From Acetivibrio thermocellus ATCC 27405 (lineage in GTDB: Bacteria > Bacillota > Clostridia > Acetivibrionales > Acetivibrionaceae), in contig NC_009012.1 in the NCBI RefSeq assembly GCF_000015865.1, forward strand, positions 620,001 to 684,000: DNA of 64,000 nt, written 5' to 3'. This document shows, piece by piece, positions 34,353-43,787 of the stretch (positions are counted from its first letter, which is position 1; every line of letters begins with the position of its first letter). Below the pieces are notes generated by a model that was given only the letters and a program-made list of their open reading frames with translations, searched no databases and was not told the DNA's origin. Made by a program: the position numbers and the translations under genes.

Positions 34353-36044
34353 ATGAAAAAATTTCTTGTTTTATTGATTGCATTAATAATGATTGCAACC
34401 TTATTAGTGGTTCCCGGTGTGCAAACATCGGCAGAAGGGTCATATGCTGATTTGGCAGAACCGGATGACGACTGGCTGCATGTGGAAGGTACGAATATTG
34501 TTGACAAGTACGGCAATAAAGTTTGGATAACAGGAGCCAACTGGTTTGGATTCAATTGTAGAGAGAGAATGCTTTTGGATTCATACCATAGCGATATTAT
34601 AGCAGATATTGAATTGGTTGCGGATAAAGGTATAAATGTGGTTAGAATGCCGATTGCGACAGATTTGCTCTATGCATGGAGCCAGGGGATATATCCGCCT
34701 TCAACCGATACAAGCTACAACAATCCGGCTTTGGCTGGATTAAACAGCTATGAGTTGTTTAATTTCATGCTGGAAAATTTCAAAAGAGTCGGTATCAAAG
34801 TTATACTTGATGTGCACAGCCCGGAAACTGACAACCAGGGGCATAACTATCCTCTTTGGTACAATACCACTATAACGGAGGAGATATTCAAAAAGGCCTG
34901 GGTATGGGTGGCTGAGCGCTATAAAAATGATGACACAATAATCGGATTTGACCTAAAAAATGAGCCCCATACCAATACCGGCACCATGAAAATAAAAGCT
35001 CAAAGTGCCATATGGGATGACTCCAACCATCCGAACAACTGGAAAAGAGTGGCTGAGGAAACTGCCTTGGCAATATTGGAAGTACATCCAAATGTATTGA
35101 TATTTGTTGAAGGTGTGGAGATGTATCCCAAAGACGGCATATGGGATGACGAAACTTTTGACACAAGCCCGTGGACAGGAAACAATGACTATTACGGAAA
35201 CTGGTGGGGCGGTAACTTAAGAGGCGTGAAGGATTATCCGATTAATCTTGGAAAATATCAGTCGCAGCTTGTTTATTCACCTCATGATTATGGCCCGATA
35301 GTTTATGAGCAGGATTGGTTTAAAGGCGATTTTATCACTGCCAATGATGAACAGGCAAAAAGGATTCTGTATGAGCAATGCTGGAGAGACAATTGGGCAT
35401 ATATCATGGAAGAAGGAATATCACCGTTGCTCCTTGGCGAATGGGGAGGTATGACCGAAGGCGGCCACCCGCTTCTTGACCTGAACTTGAAGTATTTAAG
35501 ATGCATGAGAGATTTTATATTGGAAAACAAATATAAATTGCATCATACTTTCTGGTGCATAAACATTGACTCGGCAGATACCGGCGGATTGTTTACCCGT
35601 GATGAGGGAACACCGTTCCCGGGGGGAAGAGATCTTAAGTGGAATGACAACAAGTACGACAATTACTTGTATCCTGTTCTTTGGAAAACCGAGGACGGAA
35701 AGTTTATAGGTCTTGACCACAAGATTCCTCTCGGCAGAAACGGTATATCAATAAGTCAGCTTTCAAACTATACACCGTCGGTTACTCCGTCTCCCAGCGC
35801 AACTCCTTCTCCGACAACAATAACTGCACCGCCGACGGATACCGTTACATACGGAGATGTGAACGGAGACGGAAGGGTAAACTCCAGCGATGTGGCATTG
35901 TTGAAAAGATATTTGTTGGGTTTGGTTGAAAATATCAATAAAGAAGCAGCGGACGTAAATGTCAGTGGAACTGTAAATTCAACGGATTTGGCAATTATGA
36001 AAAGGTATGTTTTGCGTAGCATAAGTGAGTTGCCGTATAAATAA
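34353..36044 (+). CDS. celB: Cellulosomal endoglucanase, GH5 with type I dockerin (CelB)
   Basis: 563 residues, the size of C. thermocellum CelB (Cel5B). A signal peptide (about 1-28, ending QTSA) directs secretion. The GH5 domain (about 40-470) has acid/base Glu in DLKNEPHTN and nucleophile Glu in LLLGEWGG. It hydrolyses internal beta-1,4 bonds of cellulose with retention. A Pro/Thr/Ser linker (about 478-500) leads to a type I dockerin of two calcium-binding repeats ([14 protein letters not shown] and [14 protein letters not shown]). The second has Ser where the calcium loop normally has Asp. The dockerin attaches the enzyme to the scaffoldin CipA. The ATG at 34353 follows AGGAGG. It stands alone between the peptide operon and the two-component system. 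Confidence 0.94.
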   Translation: MKKFLVLLIALIMIATLLVVPGVQTSAEGSYADLAEPDDDWLHVEGTNIVDKYGNKVWITGANWFGFNCRERMLLDSYHSDIIADIELVADKGINVVRMPIATDLLYAWSQGIYPPSTDTSYNNPALAGLNSYELFNFMLENFKRVGIKVILDVHSPETDNQGHNYPLWYNTTITEEIFKKAWVWVAERYKNDDTIIGFDLKNEPHTNTGTMKIKAQSAIWDDSNHPNNWKRVAEETALAILEVHPNVLIFVEGVEMYPKDGIWDDETFDTSPWTGNNDYYGNWWGGNLRGVKDYPINLGKYQSQLVYSPHDYGPIVYEQDWFKGDFITANDEQAKRILYEQCWRDNWAYIMEEGISPLLLGEWGGMTEGGHPLLDLNLKYLRCMRDFILENKYKLHHTFWCINIDSADTGGLFTRDEGTPFPGGRDLKWNDNKYDNYLYPVLWKTEDGKFIGLDHKIPLGRNGISISQLSNYTPSVTPSPSATPSPTTITAPPTDTVTYGDVNGDGRVNSSDVALLKRYLLGLVENINKEAADVNVSGTVNSTDLAIMKRYVLRSISELPYK

Positions 36045-36069
36045 GACAATAAAAAACGGTGGAAAAAAG

Positions 36070-36096
36070 GGGACTTTGGCCGCTGGCTAAAGTCCC
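36070..36096 (+). terminator. Hairpin after celB
   Basis: GGGACTTTGGCC (36070-36081) pairs with GGCTAAAGTCCC (36085-36096), including one G-U. The trailing T stretch is weak (GAATTTTAAGG), so it may also allow read-through into the regulator gene 22 nt further on. Confidence 0.65.
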
Positions 36097-36117
36097 TGAA
36101 TTTTAAGGAGAGAAAAG

Positions 36118-36789
36118 ATGCCAAAGATATTAATTGTTGAAGATGATAAAGATATTGTAAATAATTTAACCGAATACTTGCGTGACGAAGGCTTTGACGT
36201 GGATTCTGCCGGCGGACAGAATGAGGCAATTAACAAAATGGATAAAAACAAGTATGACTTGCTTCTTGTGGACATATCCTTAAAAGATGGGAATGGCTTT
36301 GCAGTATGTTCGGCAGCCCGGGAGAATAATGATATCCCGGTTATCTTTTTGTCAGCTTCGGATGATGAGTACAATATTGTTACCGGTCTTGAGATAGGAG
36401 CTGATGATTACATTGTAAAGCCTTTCAGGCCGAGGGAGCTTTTATCTCGCATTCGAAAAGCTTTAAGGCGAAATGGCAAAGCGGGAGCTGTAATAGAGCA
36501 TGACAATATTCGGGTTGACACGGTTCGGGGGATTGTTACCAAAAACGGCTCGGAGATTTTCCTTTCCGCCCTTGAATATCGCCTGTTTCTTGTCTTTTTA
36601 AACAATAAGGGAGCTGTTTTGTCCAGAAGCAGGCTGCTGGAGGAAATCTGGAACATTGCCGGTGAATATGTAAACGACAATACCCTTACGGTATATATAA
36701 AGCGTCTGAGGGAAAAAATTGAGGATGACCCGCAAAATCCGACTTTTATTAAGACCGTTCGCGGACTGGGATACAAAGTTGGTGATTAA
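36118..36789 (+). CDS. OmpR-family response regulator (Bce-like module)
   Basis: 223 residues. The receiver domain has the acidic pair EDD (8-10), phospho-acceptor Asp in LLLVDISLKDG, and the conserved Lys in DDYIVKPFRPREL. A C-terminal winged helix ends in FIKTVRGLGYKVGD. The ATG at 36118 follows GGAGAG. Its stop is one nt from the GTG of the kinase. It probably activates the ABC transporter promoter at 37811-37868, where two TTAAGTxAC sites lie 22 bp apart, the usual geometry for OmpR-type dimers. Confidence 0.92.
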   Translation: MPKILIVEDDKDIVNNLTEYLRDEGFDVDSAGGQNEAINKMDKNKYDLLLVDISLKDGNGFAVCSAARENNDIPVIFLSASDDEYNIVTGLEIGADDYIVKPFRPRELLSRIRKALRRNGKAGAVIEHDNIRVDTVRGIVTKNGSEIFLSALEYRLFLVFLNNKGAVLSRSRLLEEIWNIAGEYVNDNTLTVYIKRLREKIEDDPQNPTFIKTVRGLGYKVGD

Positions 36790-36790
36790 A

Positions 36791-37798
36791 GTGAGTTTTT
36801 TTAGAAATCCCGAAATAAAAAAAGGCTTTTTGATTTTTATTGTTTTATCGGTTGTATCAACAAGCATAGGGTTTTTATATGATAAAAGTGTCGGATTTTT
36901 TGTGCTGTGCCTTTGTTTTGTGTTTACTTTGGTTCATTTTGCTTTAACATATCTAAGATATCGGAAAATTGCAGAGTTTACCCGTGAGGTTGACAGAGTC
37001 CTTCATGGTGCTGAATCTATAAACTTTGGCAGTTACTCGGAAGGGGAACTTGCAATTTTGGAAAGCGAGATATCGAAACTTACGATAAGGCTTCGGGAAC
37101 AGGCTGAAGCTTTAAAGAAAGATAAGACATTTCTTGCCGACTCCATTGCGGATATTTCTCATCAAATCAGAACCCCGCTTACCTCAATCAACATATTGGT
37201 TTCACAGCTGTTAAAACCAAAGCTTTCCGATGAACACAGAATAGAAATTGCCAAGGAACTGGAACTAATGTTAATGCGAATAGACTGGCTGATTACGGCA
37301 CTTCTCAAAATGTCGAAAATTGATGCGGAAGTGGTCAGATTTCAGCGCAAAACCGTATCGGTGGCAGAGCTTGTAAGGCGCGCTATAGAGCCGATTGCAA
37401 TACCCATGGAGCTTAAAGAGCAGCAGATTGATGTATTTATGGAGGGGAATGAAACTTTTATCGGAGATTTGTCCTGGTCGGTTGAAGCCATAGGAAACAT
37501 TCTGAAAAATTGCATGGAACATACTCCAAAGGGCGGCAGGATAGTGATAAAGGCCTGTGAAAATGCTATTTTCACCGAGATTGAAATTACGGACAACGGA
37601 CCGGGTATAGACAGGGAGGATTTGCCTCACCTTTTTGAGAGATTCTATAAAGGAAAAAATTCCGGCGAACATAGCATGGGAATAGGACTTGCCCTGGCCC
37701 GAATGATAATAGTAAGTCAGAACGGTACAATTAAAGCCCAAAACAACCATGACGGCGGTGCAAAATTTACGGTGAGGTTTTACAAGGGAGTTGTCTGA
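36791..37798 (+). CDS. Intramembrane-sensing histidine kinase (Bce-like)
   Basis: 335 residues. Two membrane helices near the N-terminus (about 10-55) are joined by a few residues only, so there is no outside sensor domain. That is the build of BceS-type kinases, which are driven by their ABC transporter. HisKA has the acceptor His in ISHQIRTPLTSI. HATPase motifs are NILKNCMEH, DNGPGIDREDL, FERFYKG and GIGLALARMI. The GTG start at 36791 is coupled to the regulator stop. The ABC transporter genes follow. Confidence 0.9.
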   Translation: MSFFRNPEIKKGFLIFIVLSVVSTSIGFLYDKSVGFFVLCLCFVFTLVHFALTYLRYRKIAEFTREVDRVLHGAESINFGSYSEGELAILESEISKLTIRLREQAEALKKDKTFLADSIADISHQIRTPLTSINILVSQLLKPKLSDEHRIEIAKELELMLMRIDWLITALLKMSKIDAEVVRFQRKTVSVAELVRRAIEPIAIPMELKEQQIDVFMEGNETFIGDLSWSVEAIGNILKNCMEHTPKGGRIVIKACENAIFTEIEITDNGPGIDREDLPHLFERFYKGKNSGEHSMGIGLALARMIIVSQNGTIKAQNNHDGGAKFTVRFYKGVV

Positions 37799-37810
37799 TA
37801 CATTTACTTC

Positions 37811-37868
37811 TTAAGTGACGTTTTTGTTATTTTTAAGTCACCTTCCTGTCATATTGGCGGATTATAAT
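37811..37868 (+). promoter_or_regulatory. Activator-type promoter of the Bce-like transporter
   Basis: TATAAT at 37863-37868 lacks a good -35 box. Upstream are TTAAGTGAC (37811-37819) and TTAAGTCAC (37833-37841), 22 bp apart, so two turns of the helix. This suits tandem binding of the response regulator. Confidence 0.55.
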
Positions 37869-37906
37869 TAAAGCATAGACTGAACTTTTGGGAGATGAAA
37901 GTATTT

Positions 37907-38590
37907 ATGGAGATATTGAGGGTTGAAAACGTGACAAAAACGTACGGCACCGGAGAGAACATGGTCAGGGCATTGGACGGTGTTTCATTTTCGGTAAAAA
38001 AGGGTGAATTCATTGCAATTGTAGGGCCATCGGGTTCGGGCAAATCCACACTTTTGCATATTTTAGGCGGAGTGGACAAACCTACAAGCGGCAAGGTTTT
38101 TATGGACGGCAAGGATGTTTATGCTCAAAATGACGAGCAGCTTGCAATTTTTCGCCGCCGGCAGGTGGGGCTCATATATCAGTTTTACAACCTTATACCC
38201 GTGTTAAATGTAGTGGAGAATATTACACTTCCGGTACTTATGGACGGAAGAAAAGTGAACAAAGAACGACTGGAAGAGTTGATTGAGACTTTGAATCTTA
38301 AAGGAAGGGAAAATCATTTGCCCAATCAGCTGTCGGGAGGCCAGCAGCAAAGGGTGTCCATTGGCAGGGCATTGATAAATGCTCCTTCGGTGGTGCTTGC
38401 GGACGAACCCACGGGAAACCTGGATTCGAAAAACAGCCAGGAAATTGTGGAACTTTTGAAACTCTCCAATAAAAAATACAATCAAACCTTGATTGTTATT
38501 ACCCATGACGAAAATATTGCGTTGCAGGCAAACCGAGTAATTGCCATTGAGGACGGGAGGATCATTCGTGACGAGGTGATTCGGCAATGA
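37907..38590 (+). CDS. ABC transporter ATPase (Bce/MacB type)
   Basis: 227 residues. Walker A GPSGSGKST, signature LSGGQQQRVSIGRAL, Walker B VVLADEPTGNLDS, H-loop VITHDEN. LolD/MacB/BceA group. With the following FtsX-type permease it forms a peptide-detoxification or sensing transporter rather than an importer. Two in-frame ATGs: the one at 37895 touches its GGGAG, so I prefer ATG 37907 (MEILRVENVTKTYG, the usual family start). It overlaps the permease start by 4 bp. Confidence 0.92.
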   Translation: MEILRVENVTKTYGTGENMVRALDGVSFSVKKGEFIAIVGPSGSGKSTLLHILGGVDKPTSGKVFMDGKDVYAQNDEQLAIFRRRQVGLIYQFYNLIPVLNVVENITLPVLMDGRKVNKERLEELIETLNLKGRENHLPNQLSGGQQQRVSIGRALINAPSVVLADEPTGNLDSKNSQEIVELLKLSNKKYNQTLIVITHDENIALQANRVIAIEDGRIIRDEVIRQ

Positions 38591-41193
38591 ACGTTTTTTA
38601 CAAATTAACACTAAAAATTCTTGAAAAGAACAAGGCAAGAACCCTCGTCACCATCATTGGAATTATTTTATCCGCATCAATGATTACGGCGGTCACATGC
38701 TTTATTTCAAGTCTTCAGGACTTTTTGGTGGATATGGTTGTTGCACGGGAGGGAGACTGGTACGGCGTAGTATATGACGTGAAAAAAGAACAGATTGAAA
38801 GTTTAAAGAAAGATAAAGAGGTAAAATCCGTGGTATGGCTTCGGAAAATTGGCTATGCATGGCTCGAAGGCTCTCAGAACGAGTACAAGCCGTATTTGTT
38901 TATAGGAGCGATGGGAGAAGGATTTAAGGATTCAATGCCGATTCATTTGACAGAAGGAAGAATGCCGGAAAGCAACTCTGAAATTATCCTGCCGAAACAT
39001 GTGGAGACCAACGGCGGAGTGAAATTTAAAATTGGAGATATACTGTCCCTTGAAATCGGCGACAGGATTTCCGACGGCTTTAAGCTTAACCAGAACAATT
39101 CCTATTTGCATGAGAAAGACGGTGGTGAAACAGAGGAATTGGTAGTTAGGGAACGACGTACTTTCACTGTTGTGGGATTTTATGAACGCCCGGGATTTGA
39201 GCCTTTTATTGCGCCGGGATATACCGCATTGACAGTTGAAGACAACAATGCTTTTAGCAGTTATGATTATGATGTTTATATTAAAACAAAGAAGATGAGT
39301 GGTATTATTGATTTTATGGACGAAAAATTTCAAGGACATGGTAGAAGAATCAACGATGACCTTTTGAGATTCAGCGGAGTTATATATGATCCAACTTTCA
39401 AGGGAATATTGTATGGACTTGCCGGAATATTAATTGCCCTTATAATGTTCGGTTCCATCCTGCTTATATACAATGCTTTTTCAATATCCGTCAATGAACG
39501 GACCAAACAATTTGGAATTTTGGCGTCTATCGGTGCAACCCGGCGGCAAATGCTAAAAAGTGTGTTGTTTGAGGCTTGTTTCTTAAGCCTTATAGGGATT
39601 CCCTTTGGCATATTGGCAGGAGTTTTGGGAATAGGGGTAACGCTGAAATTGACCGAAGATCTGTTTGTGTCTTTTTTACAGGTGGATAACGGTGTGGTTC
39701 TGGACCTTCATGTATCCCTGGGAGCTGTTGTGGTTGCCATAGTGGTTGGTTTTGCTACCGTGCTGATTTCGGCGTATATTCCCGCAAAACGCGCCTTAAG
39801 AATATCGCCCATTGATGCCATCCGGCAGACTCAGGATATTAAAATTGAAGCCAAAAAGGTGAAAACATCAAAGCTTGTCTATAAACTCTTTGGATTTGAA
39901 GGTATGATTGCAAGCAAGAATTTCAAACGCAACAGAAGAAAATATCGTACCACGGTGGTTTCGCTTTTCATGAGTGTGGTGCTGTTTATATCATCAAGCA
40001 GTTTCTGTGCTTATATTACGAAAAGTGCAAATTCGGTTGTACGACGCCTGGATTATGACATATCATATACTTTTACATCGGATCTTAAAGAAAAATACTC
40101 TTTTGACGAATTGTACGGGGAACTGTCTCAAATAAACGGTGTTGCCGACAGCAGTTACGGATATTTTTATAGAGATTTTGAATATGCAAAAATACCGACC
40201 GGATTGTTGAATAAAGAATATATAAGTCATTTGGAAAAGAGGTATGGAGAAAACTATATGGAAACTGACTTAGAATATTATCTTGTTAACATCCGAGTAT
40301 ACTTTGTGGATGATGTCACGTATGAAAAATATCTTAAAGAGAATTCTTTAGCCAGTAATACAAATAGAAATTCCAACGTACCGCATGCCGTTGTGGTTGA
40401 TTCTATGAAATTTTATGATGCGCAGCAGAAAAAACATTATACTTTAAACCTTCTTGACGAAGGAATTCACGATATTACCGTGGAAATGCTGAAAGAAAGA
40501 GAGGATGCGGCCGGAGAAAAGATTGATATTGTCGGTGTGACTGACAGTGTACCTTTGGGTGTGCAGGATAATTTACCATATATGTTGACCGTTATATATC
40601 CTTTCAGTGCAATTTCCGCACTGCAGGAGGGTAAAAACGGTGAAGTTGATGTAACGATGTATTTTAAGACCGAAGATCACAGGATTGTTTTTGACAGGAT
40701 ATACAAGGTTTTAAATGAAAAAGGACTTCCTGTGTCAAGATTAATCAATTATGCAGAAACAGATGAGGCAAACCGTGCTCTAATTACCATTGTCAATGTC
40801 TTTTCCTATGGTTTTATCGTTTTAATATCCCTGATAGCCCTGGCCAATGTGTTTAACACCATTTCAACAAATATTTCGCTTCGCCGCCGTGAGTTTGCAA
40901 TGTTAAAGTCCATAGGAATGACGGAGAAAGGGTTTAGCAAAATGATGAATTATGAATGCCTGCTGTACGGAATAAAAGGACTTATGTACGGTATTCCGGT
41001 GTCCATTGGTGTAACTTATCTTATTTATCGAAGTATTGCGGAAGGATTGGAAACGAAGTTTTTTGTCCCGTGGTACAGTATGGCTATTACTGTTGGAAGC
41101 GTGTTTATAGTAGTGTTTTCAACAATGCTGTATTCCATGAGCAAGATAAAAAAGGACAACCCCATTGACGCACTCAGAAATGAGAATTTATAA
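38587..41193 (+). CDS. FtsX-like ABC permease (Bce-like module)
   Basis: 868 residues. One N-terminal helix precedes a large outside domain (about 45-250). Three helices form the first FtsX block (SIGATRRQMLKSVLFEACFL). A second outside domain (about 470-720) precedes the final FtsX block with SIGMTEKGFSKMMNYE. MacB/BceB-type permeases of this size use the outside domains to engage peptide substrates. ATGA overlap with the ATPase. The last gene of the module, before a strong terminator. Being one gene away from the exported peptide, it may protect against it; this is inference. Confidence 0.88.
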   Translation: MNVFYKLTLKILEKNKARTLVTIIGIILSASMITAVTCFISSLQDFLVDMVVAREGDWYGVVYDVKKEQIESLKKDKEVKSVVWLRKIGYAWLEGSQNEYKPYLFIGAMGEGFKDSMPIHLTEGRMPESNSEIILPKHVETNGGVKFKIGDILSLEIGDRISDGFKLNQNNSYLHEKDGGETEELVVRERRTFTVVGFYERPGFEPFIAPGYTALTVEDNNAFSSYDYDVYIKTKKMSGIIDFMDEKFQGHGRRINDDLLRFSGVIYDPTFKGILYGLAGILIALIMFGSILLIYNAFSISVNERTKQFGILASIGATRRQMLKSVLFEACFLSLIGIPFGILAGVLGIGVTLKLTEDLFVSFLQVDNGVVLDLHVSLGAVVVAIVVGFATVLISAYIPAKRALRISPIDAIRQTQDIKIEAKKVKTSKLVYKLFGFEGMIASKNFKRNRRKYRTTVVSLFMSVVLFISSSSFCAYITKSANSVVRRLDYDISYTFTSDLKEKYSFDELYGELSQINGVADSSYGYFYRDFEYAKIPTGLLNKEYISHLEKRYGENYMETDLEYYLVNIRVYFVDDVTYEKYLKENSLASNTNRNSNVPHAVVVDSMKFYDAQQKKHYTLNLLDEGIHDITVEMLKEREDAAGEKIDIVGVTDSVPLGVQDNLPYMLTVIYPFSAISALQEGKNGEVDVTMYFKTEDHRIVFDRIYKVLNEKGLPVSRLINYAETDEANRALITIVNVFSYGFIVLISLIALANVFNTISTNISLRRREFAMLKSIGMTEKGFSKMMNYECLLYGIKGLMYGIPVSIGVTYLIYRSIAEGLETKFFVPWYSMAITVGSVFIVVFSTMLYSMSKIKKDNPIDALRNENL

Positions 41194-41229
41194 GACTCAA
41201 AAGTATATGGGTGTTTGTGTTAAATACTT

Positions 41230-41261
41230 AAAAAGCCGGTCTGAAATGGGCCGGCTTTTTT
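41230..41261 (+). terminator. Terminator of the Bce-like operon
   Basis: AAAAGCCGG (41231-41239) pairs with CCGGCTTTT (41251-41259), followed by further T. Strong intrinsic terminator. Confidence 0.88.
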
Positions 41262-41391
41262 ATGTTTTGAAGTGATGGGTATAGCATATGTTATGGGTAT
41301 TGTGATATAATCCTTATGAATTTTATTGACAAGATGGTAATTTCATTTACAAACTGATATTTTTATTATTAACTCGAGGTGGGAGGTTGTT

Positions 41392-42585
41392 ATGGTAAAG
41401 AGGGTACCTTTGGAAGAGCTTAAGGCACGTATGGAGCGGTTCCGTACAATGATGAATCAATATAATCCCGAATGGAAAATGGCAGTGATATTCAGTAAAA
41501 TTAACATATACTATTTTACCGGAACCATGCCTGAGGGCATGCTTTTGATTCCTCGGGAAGATGAGGCGGTACTGTGGGTTCGCAGGAGTTTTGAAAGGGC
41601 AAAGGATGAATCGCTGTTTCCTGAAATCAGACCTATGAATAGTTACAGGGATGCGGTGGGAAGCTACCAAAATTTGCCGGATACGGTTTATCTTGAGACG
41701 GAGTTTGTCCCCATAGCGATGTTTCAGAGGTTTCAAAAGTATTTTCCTTTTAAAAATGTGAAGCCTTTGGATATGGTGATTGCAAAACTACGGTCAGTTA
41801 AAAGCAGTTATGAGCTGGAGATAGTGAAACAAGCCGGGGAAATTCACAAAAGAGTACTGGAGGAACGGGTGCCGGAAATTCTTGAAGAAGGCATGACTGA
41901 GGCGGAACTTGCAACCAGGCTGTTTTCCGTAATGGTGGAGGAGGGACACCAGGGAATATCCCGTTTTTCGATGTTTGATACCGAAATGGTTATAGGGCAT
42001 ATCTGCTTTGGTGAAAGTTCCATTTATCCCACATATTTCAACGGGCCGGGAGGATGCTATGGCTTAAGCCCTGCCGTGCCGCTTTTGGGCAGCCGTGAAC
42101 GCAGGCTCAAAAAGGGTGATTTGGTGTTTATTGATGTAGCCTGTGGAGTTGACGGATACCATACCGATAAAACCATGACATACATGTTTGGCTCTCCGCT
42201 TCCCGATGAGGCCATTGAGAATCACAAAAAATGTGTTGACATTCAAAATAAAATTGCCTCAATGCTAAAACCCGGAGCAATACCTGCCAATATTTACAGG
42301 GATATAATGGACAGCCTTGATGAAAAGTTTCATCAAAACTTTATGGGATTTGGAAAGCGGAAGGTAAAGTTTTTAGGCCATGGAATTGGACTGCAGGTGG
42401 ATGAAATGCCTGTTATTGCCGAAGGTTTTAATGAACCTCTGAAGGAAGGAATGGTGCTGGCTTTAGAGCCGAAAAAGGGGATTGAAAACGTAGGAATGGT
42501 TGGAATTGAGAATACTTTTATAGTGACCGGACAGGGAGGAAAGTGTATAACGGGAGACAACCCCGGATTGATACCTTTGTATTAG
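41392..42585 (+). CDS. M24-family aminopeptidase (Xaa-Pro dipeptidase-like)
   Basis: 397 residues. A creatinase-like N-terminal domain (about 1-140) precedes a pita-bread metallopeptidase domain. Metal ligands are visible: Asp in VFIDVACG, Asp in YHTDKTM, His in [10 protein letters not shown], Glu in LALEPKKG and Glu in VGIENTFIV. It removes N-terminal residues ahead of proline or splits Xaa-Pro dipeptides; substrate specificity cannot be read. Cytoplasmic. The ATG at 41392 follows GGGAGG. The gene at 42618 follows after 32 nt and is probably co-transcribed. Confidence 0.9.
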   Translation: MVKRVPLEELKARMERFRTMMNQYNPEWKMAVIFSKINIYYFTGTMPEGMLLIPREDEAVLWVRRSFERAKDESLFPEIRPMNSYRDAVGSYQNLPDTVYLETEFVPIAMFQRFQKYFPFKNVKPLDMVIAKLRSVKSSYELEIVKQAGEIHKRVLEERVPEILEEGMTEAELATRLFSVMVEEGHQGISRFSMFDTEMVIGHICFGESSIYPTYFNGPGGCYGLSPAVPLLGSRERRLKKGDLVFIDVACGVDGYHTDKTMTYMFGSPLPDEAIENHKKCVDIQNKIASMLKPGAIPANIYRDIMDSLDEKFHQNFMGFGKRKVKFLGHGIGLQVDEMPVIAEGFNEPLKEGMVLALEPKKGIENVGMVGIENTFIVTGQGGKCITGDNPGLIPLY

Positions 42586-42617
42586 TCGGACGAAAACAAT
42601 GAACAAGAGGGAGAATT

Positions 42618-43349
42618 ATGGAAAAAGTCCAGAGCATATCCAACGGAACAAACAGTATTTCATATACTCTTACCCGAAGCCGAAGGAAAACTGTTGGCAT
42701 AAGGATAACGGAAAACGGTGAGGTGAAAGTTGCGGCTCCTTTGAATATCCCGGACAGGCAGCTGAAAGATATAATACTCAAGAAGCTACCTTGGATTTTA
42801 AGAAAGCAGGAGGAGCTTAGGAAAATATGTGAAGAATCTCGGCTTGAAAATAAGTTCGCGGACGGGGAGACTTTTTTGTATCTTGGAAAGGAATATACTT
42901 TAAGAATTGCAAAAGGAGTACTGCCCGAAGGGGTTAATTTGGAAGAAAACTATATCGTTGTTGCAGCGGACGAGACAAAAGTCTCTGTGAACGGACCTCA
43001 ATATATACGAAATGTTTTAAAGAATTTTTATGTTAATCAGTTTGTTGATATTGCAAAAACAAGGATGGATTTTTTCTCTCCTAAAATAGGTGTTTGCCCG
43101 CGGAAATTGACTGTCAGAGAACAAAAGACCCGCTGGGGAAGCTGTAGCAGCAAGGGTAATATCAGCCTTAACTGGAAGCTGGTCATGGCTCCGATGGAAG
43201 TTATCGATTATGTTATTGTGCACGAGCTTTGCCATATGAAAGAAATGAATCATTCGAAAAATTATTGGAACATTGTAAAATCCATAATTCCCGACTTTGA
43301 GCTGAGACGAAAGTGGCTTAAGGACAACGGCCACCGTTTGCTAATGTAG
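42618..43349 (+). CDS. YgjP-like (DUF45) metallopeptidase
   Basis: 243 residues. The zinc motif HELCHMKEMNHSKNYW has HExxH and a third His nine residues on, preceded by KTRWGSCSSKGNISLNW, the hallmark of the YgjP/WLM group. Predicted cytoplasmic zinc protease; cellular targets are unknown. The ATG at 42618 follows GAGGGAG. Co-oriented with the M24 peptidase. No recognisable terminator follows before the celF leader. Confidence 0.88.
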   Translation: MEKVQSISNGTNSISYTLTRSRRKTVGIRITENGEVKVAAPLNIPDRQLKDIILKKLPWILRKQEELRKICEESRLENKFADGETFLYLGKEYTLRIAKGVLPEGVNLEENYIVVAADETKVSVNGPQYIRNVLKNFYVNQFVDIAKTRMDFFSPKIGVCPRKLTVREQKTRWGSCSSKGNISLNWKLVMAPMEVIDYVIVHELCHMKEMNHSKNYWNIVKSIIPDFELRRKWLKDNGHRLLM

Positions 43350-43787
43350 CCGTACAATATTGGCACAAATGCTGCCGGAACGTATGCACCGGTGTTTCGT
43401 GCAGAAGTAAATGAGATATAATTTGGATGGGATAATTTAAACAAATTGCGCTGTATTTGCATGTATGCTTTGAAATTCTTGCGTCCGGATGATAAAATAG
43501 ATATATAGGAACAAGAAATATATAATATTCAATTAATGTTCAAATTTGATGTAAATCAATAGAAATTAATCGAAGTAATACCATTCAGCAATCCGTTTTT
43601 CCTGTCATCACTGTAAAAACAAAGTATCCGTTAAATGTTGAAAAATTTCCTTGTAAGAAATGCATAGTGTTGAAAAAACAGAGTTTGTGAAAGGGGAGAT
43701 GCAGAAAACCGATATTACGAAAAAAATAAATGGTTAAATAATTTATTAATAATTTTTAAAGTTTTTAATAAAAGGGGGAGATTTAAG
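43350..43787 (+). promoter_or_regulatory. Long celF upstream region with promoter
   Basis: 438 nt without a gene. TTGAAA (43470-43475) and TAAAAT (43493-43498) have a 17-bp spacer and would give a leader of about 280 nt. No alternative-sigma (SigI) box could be identified with confidence. Confidence 0.5.
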
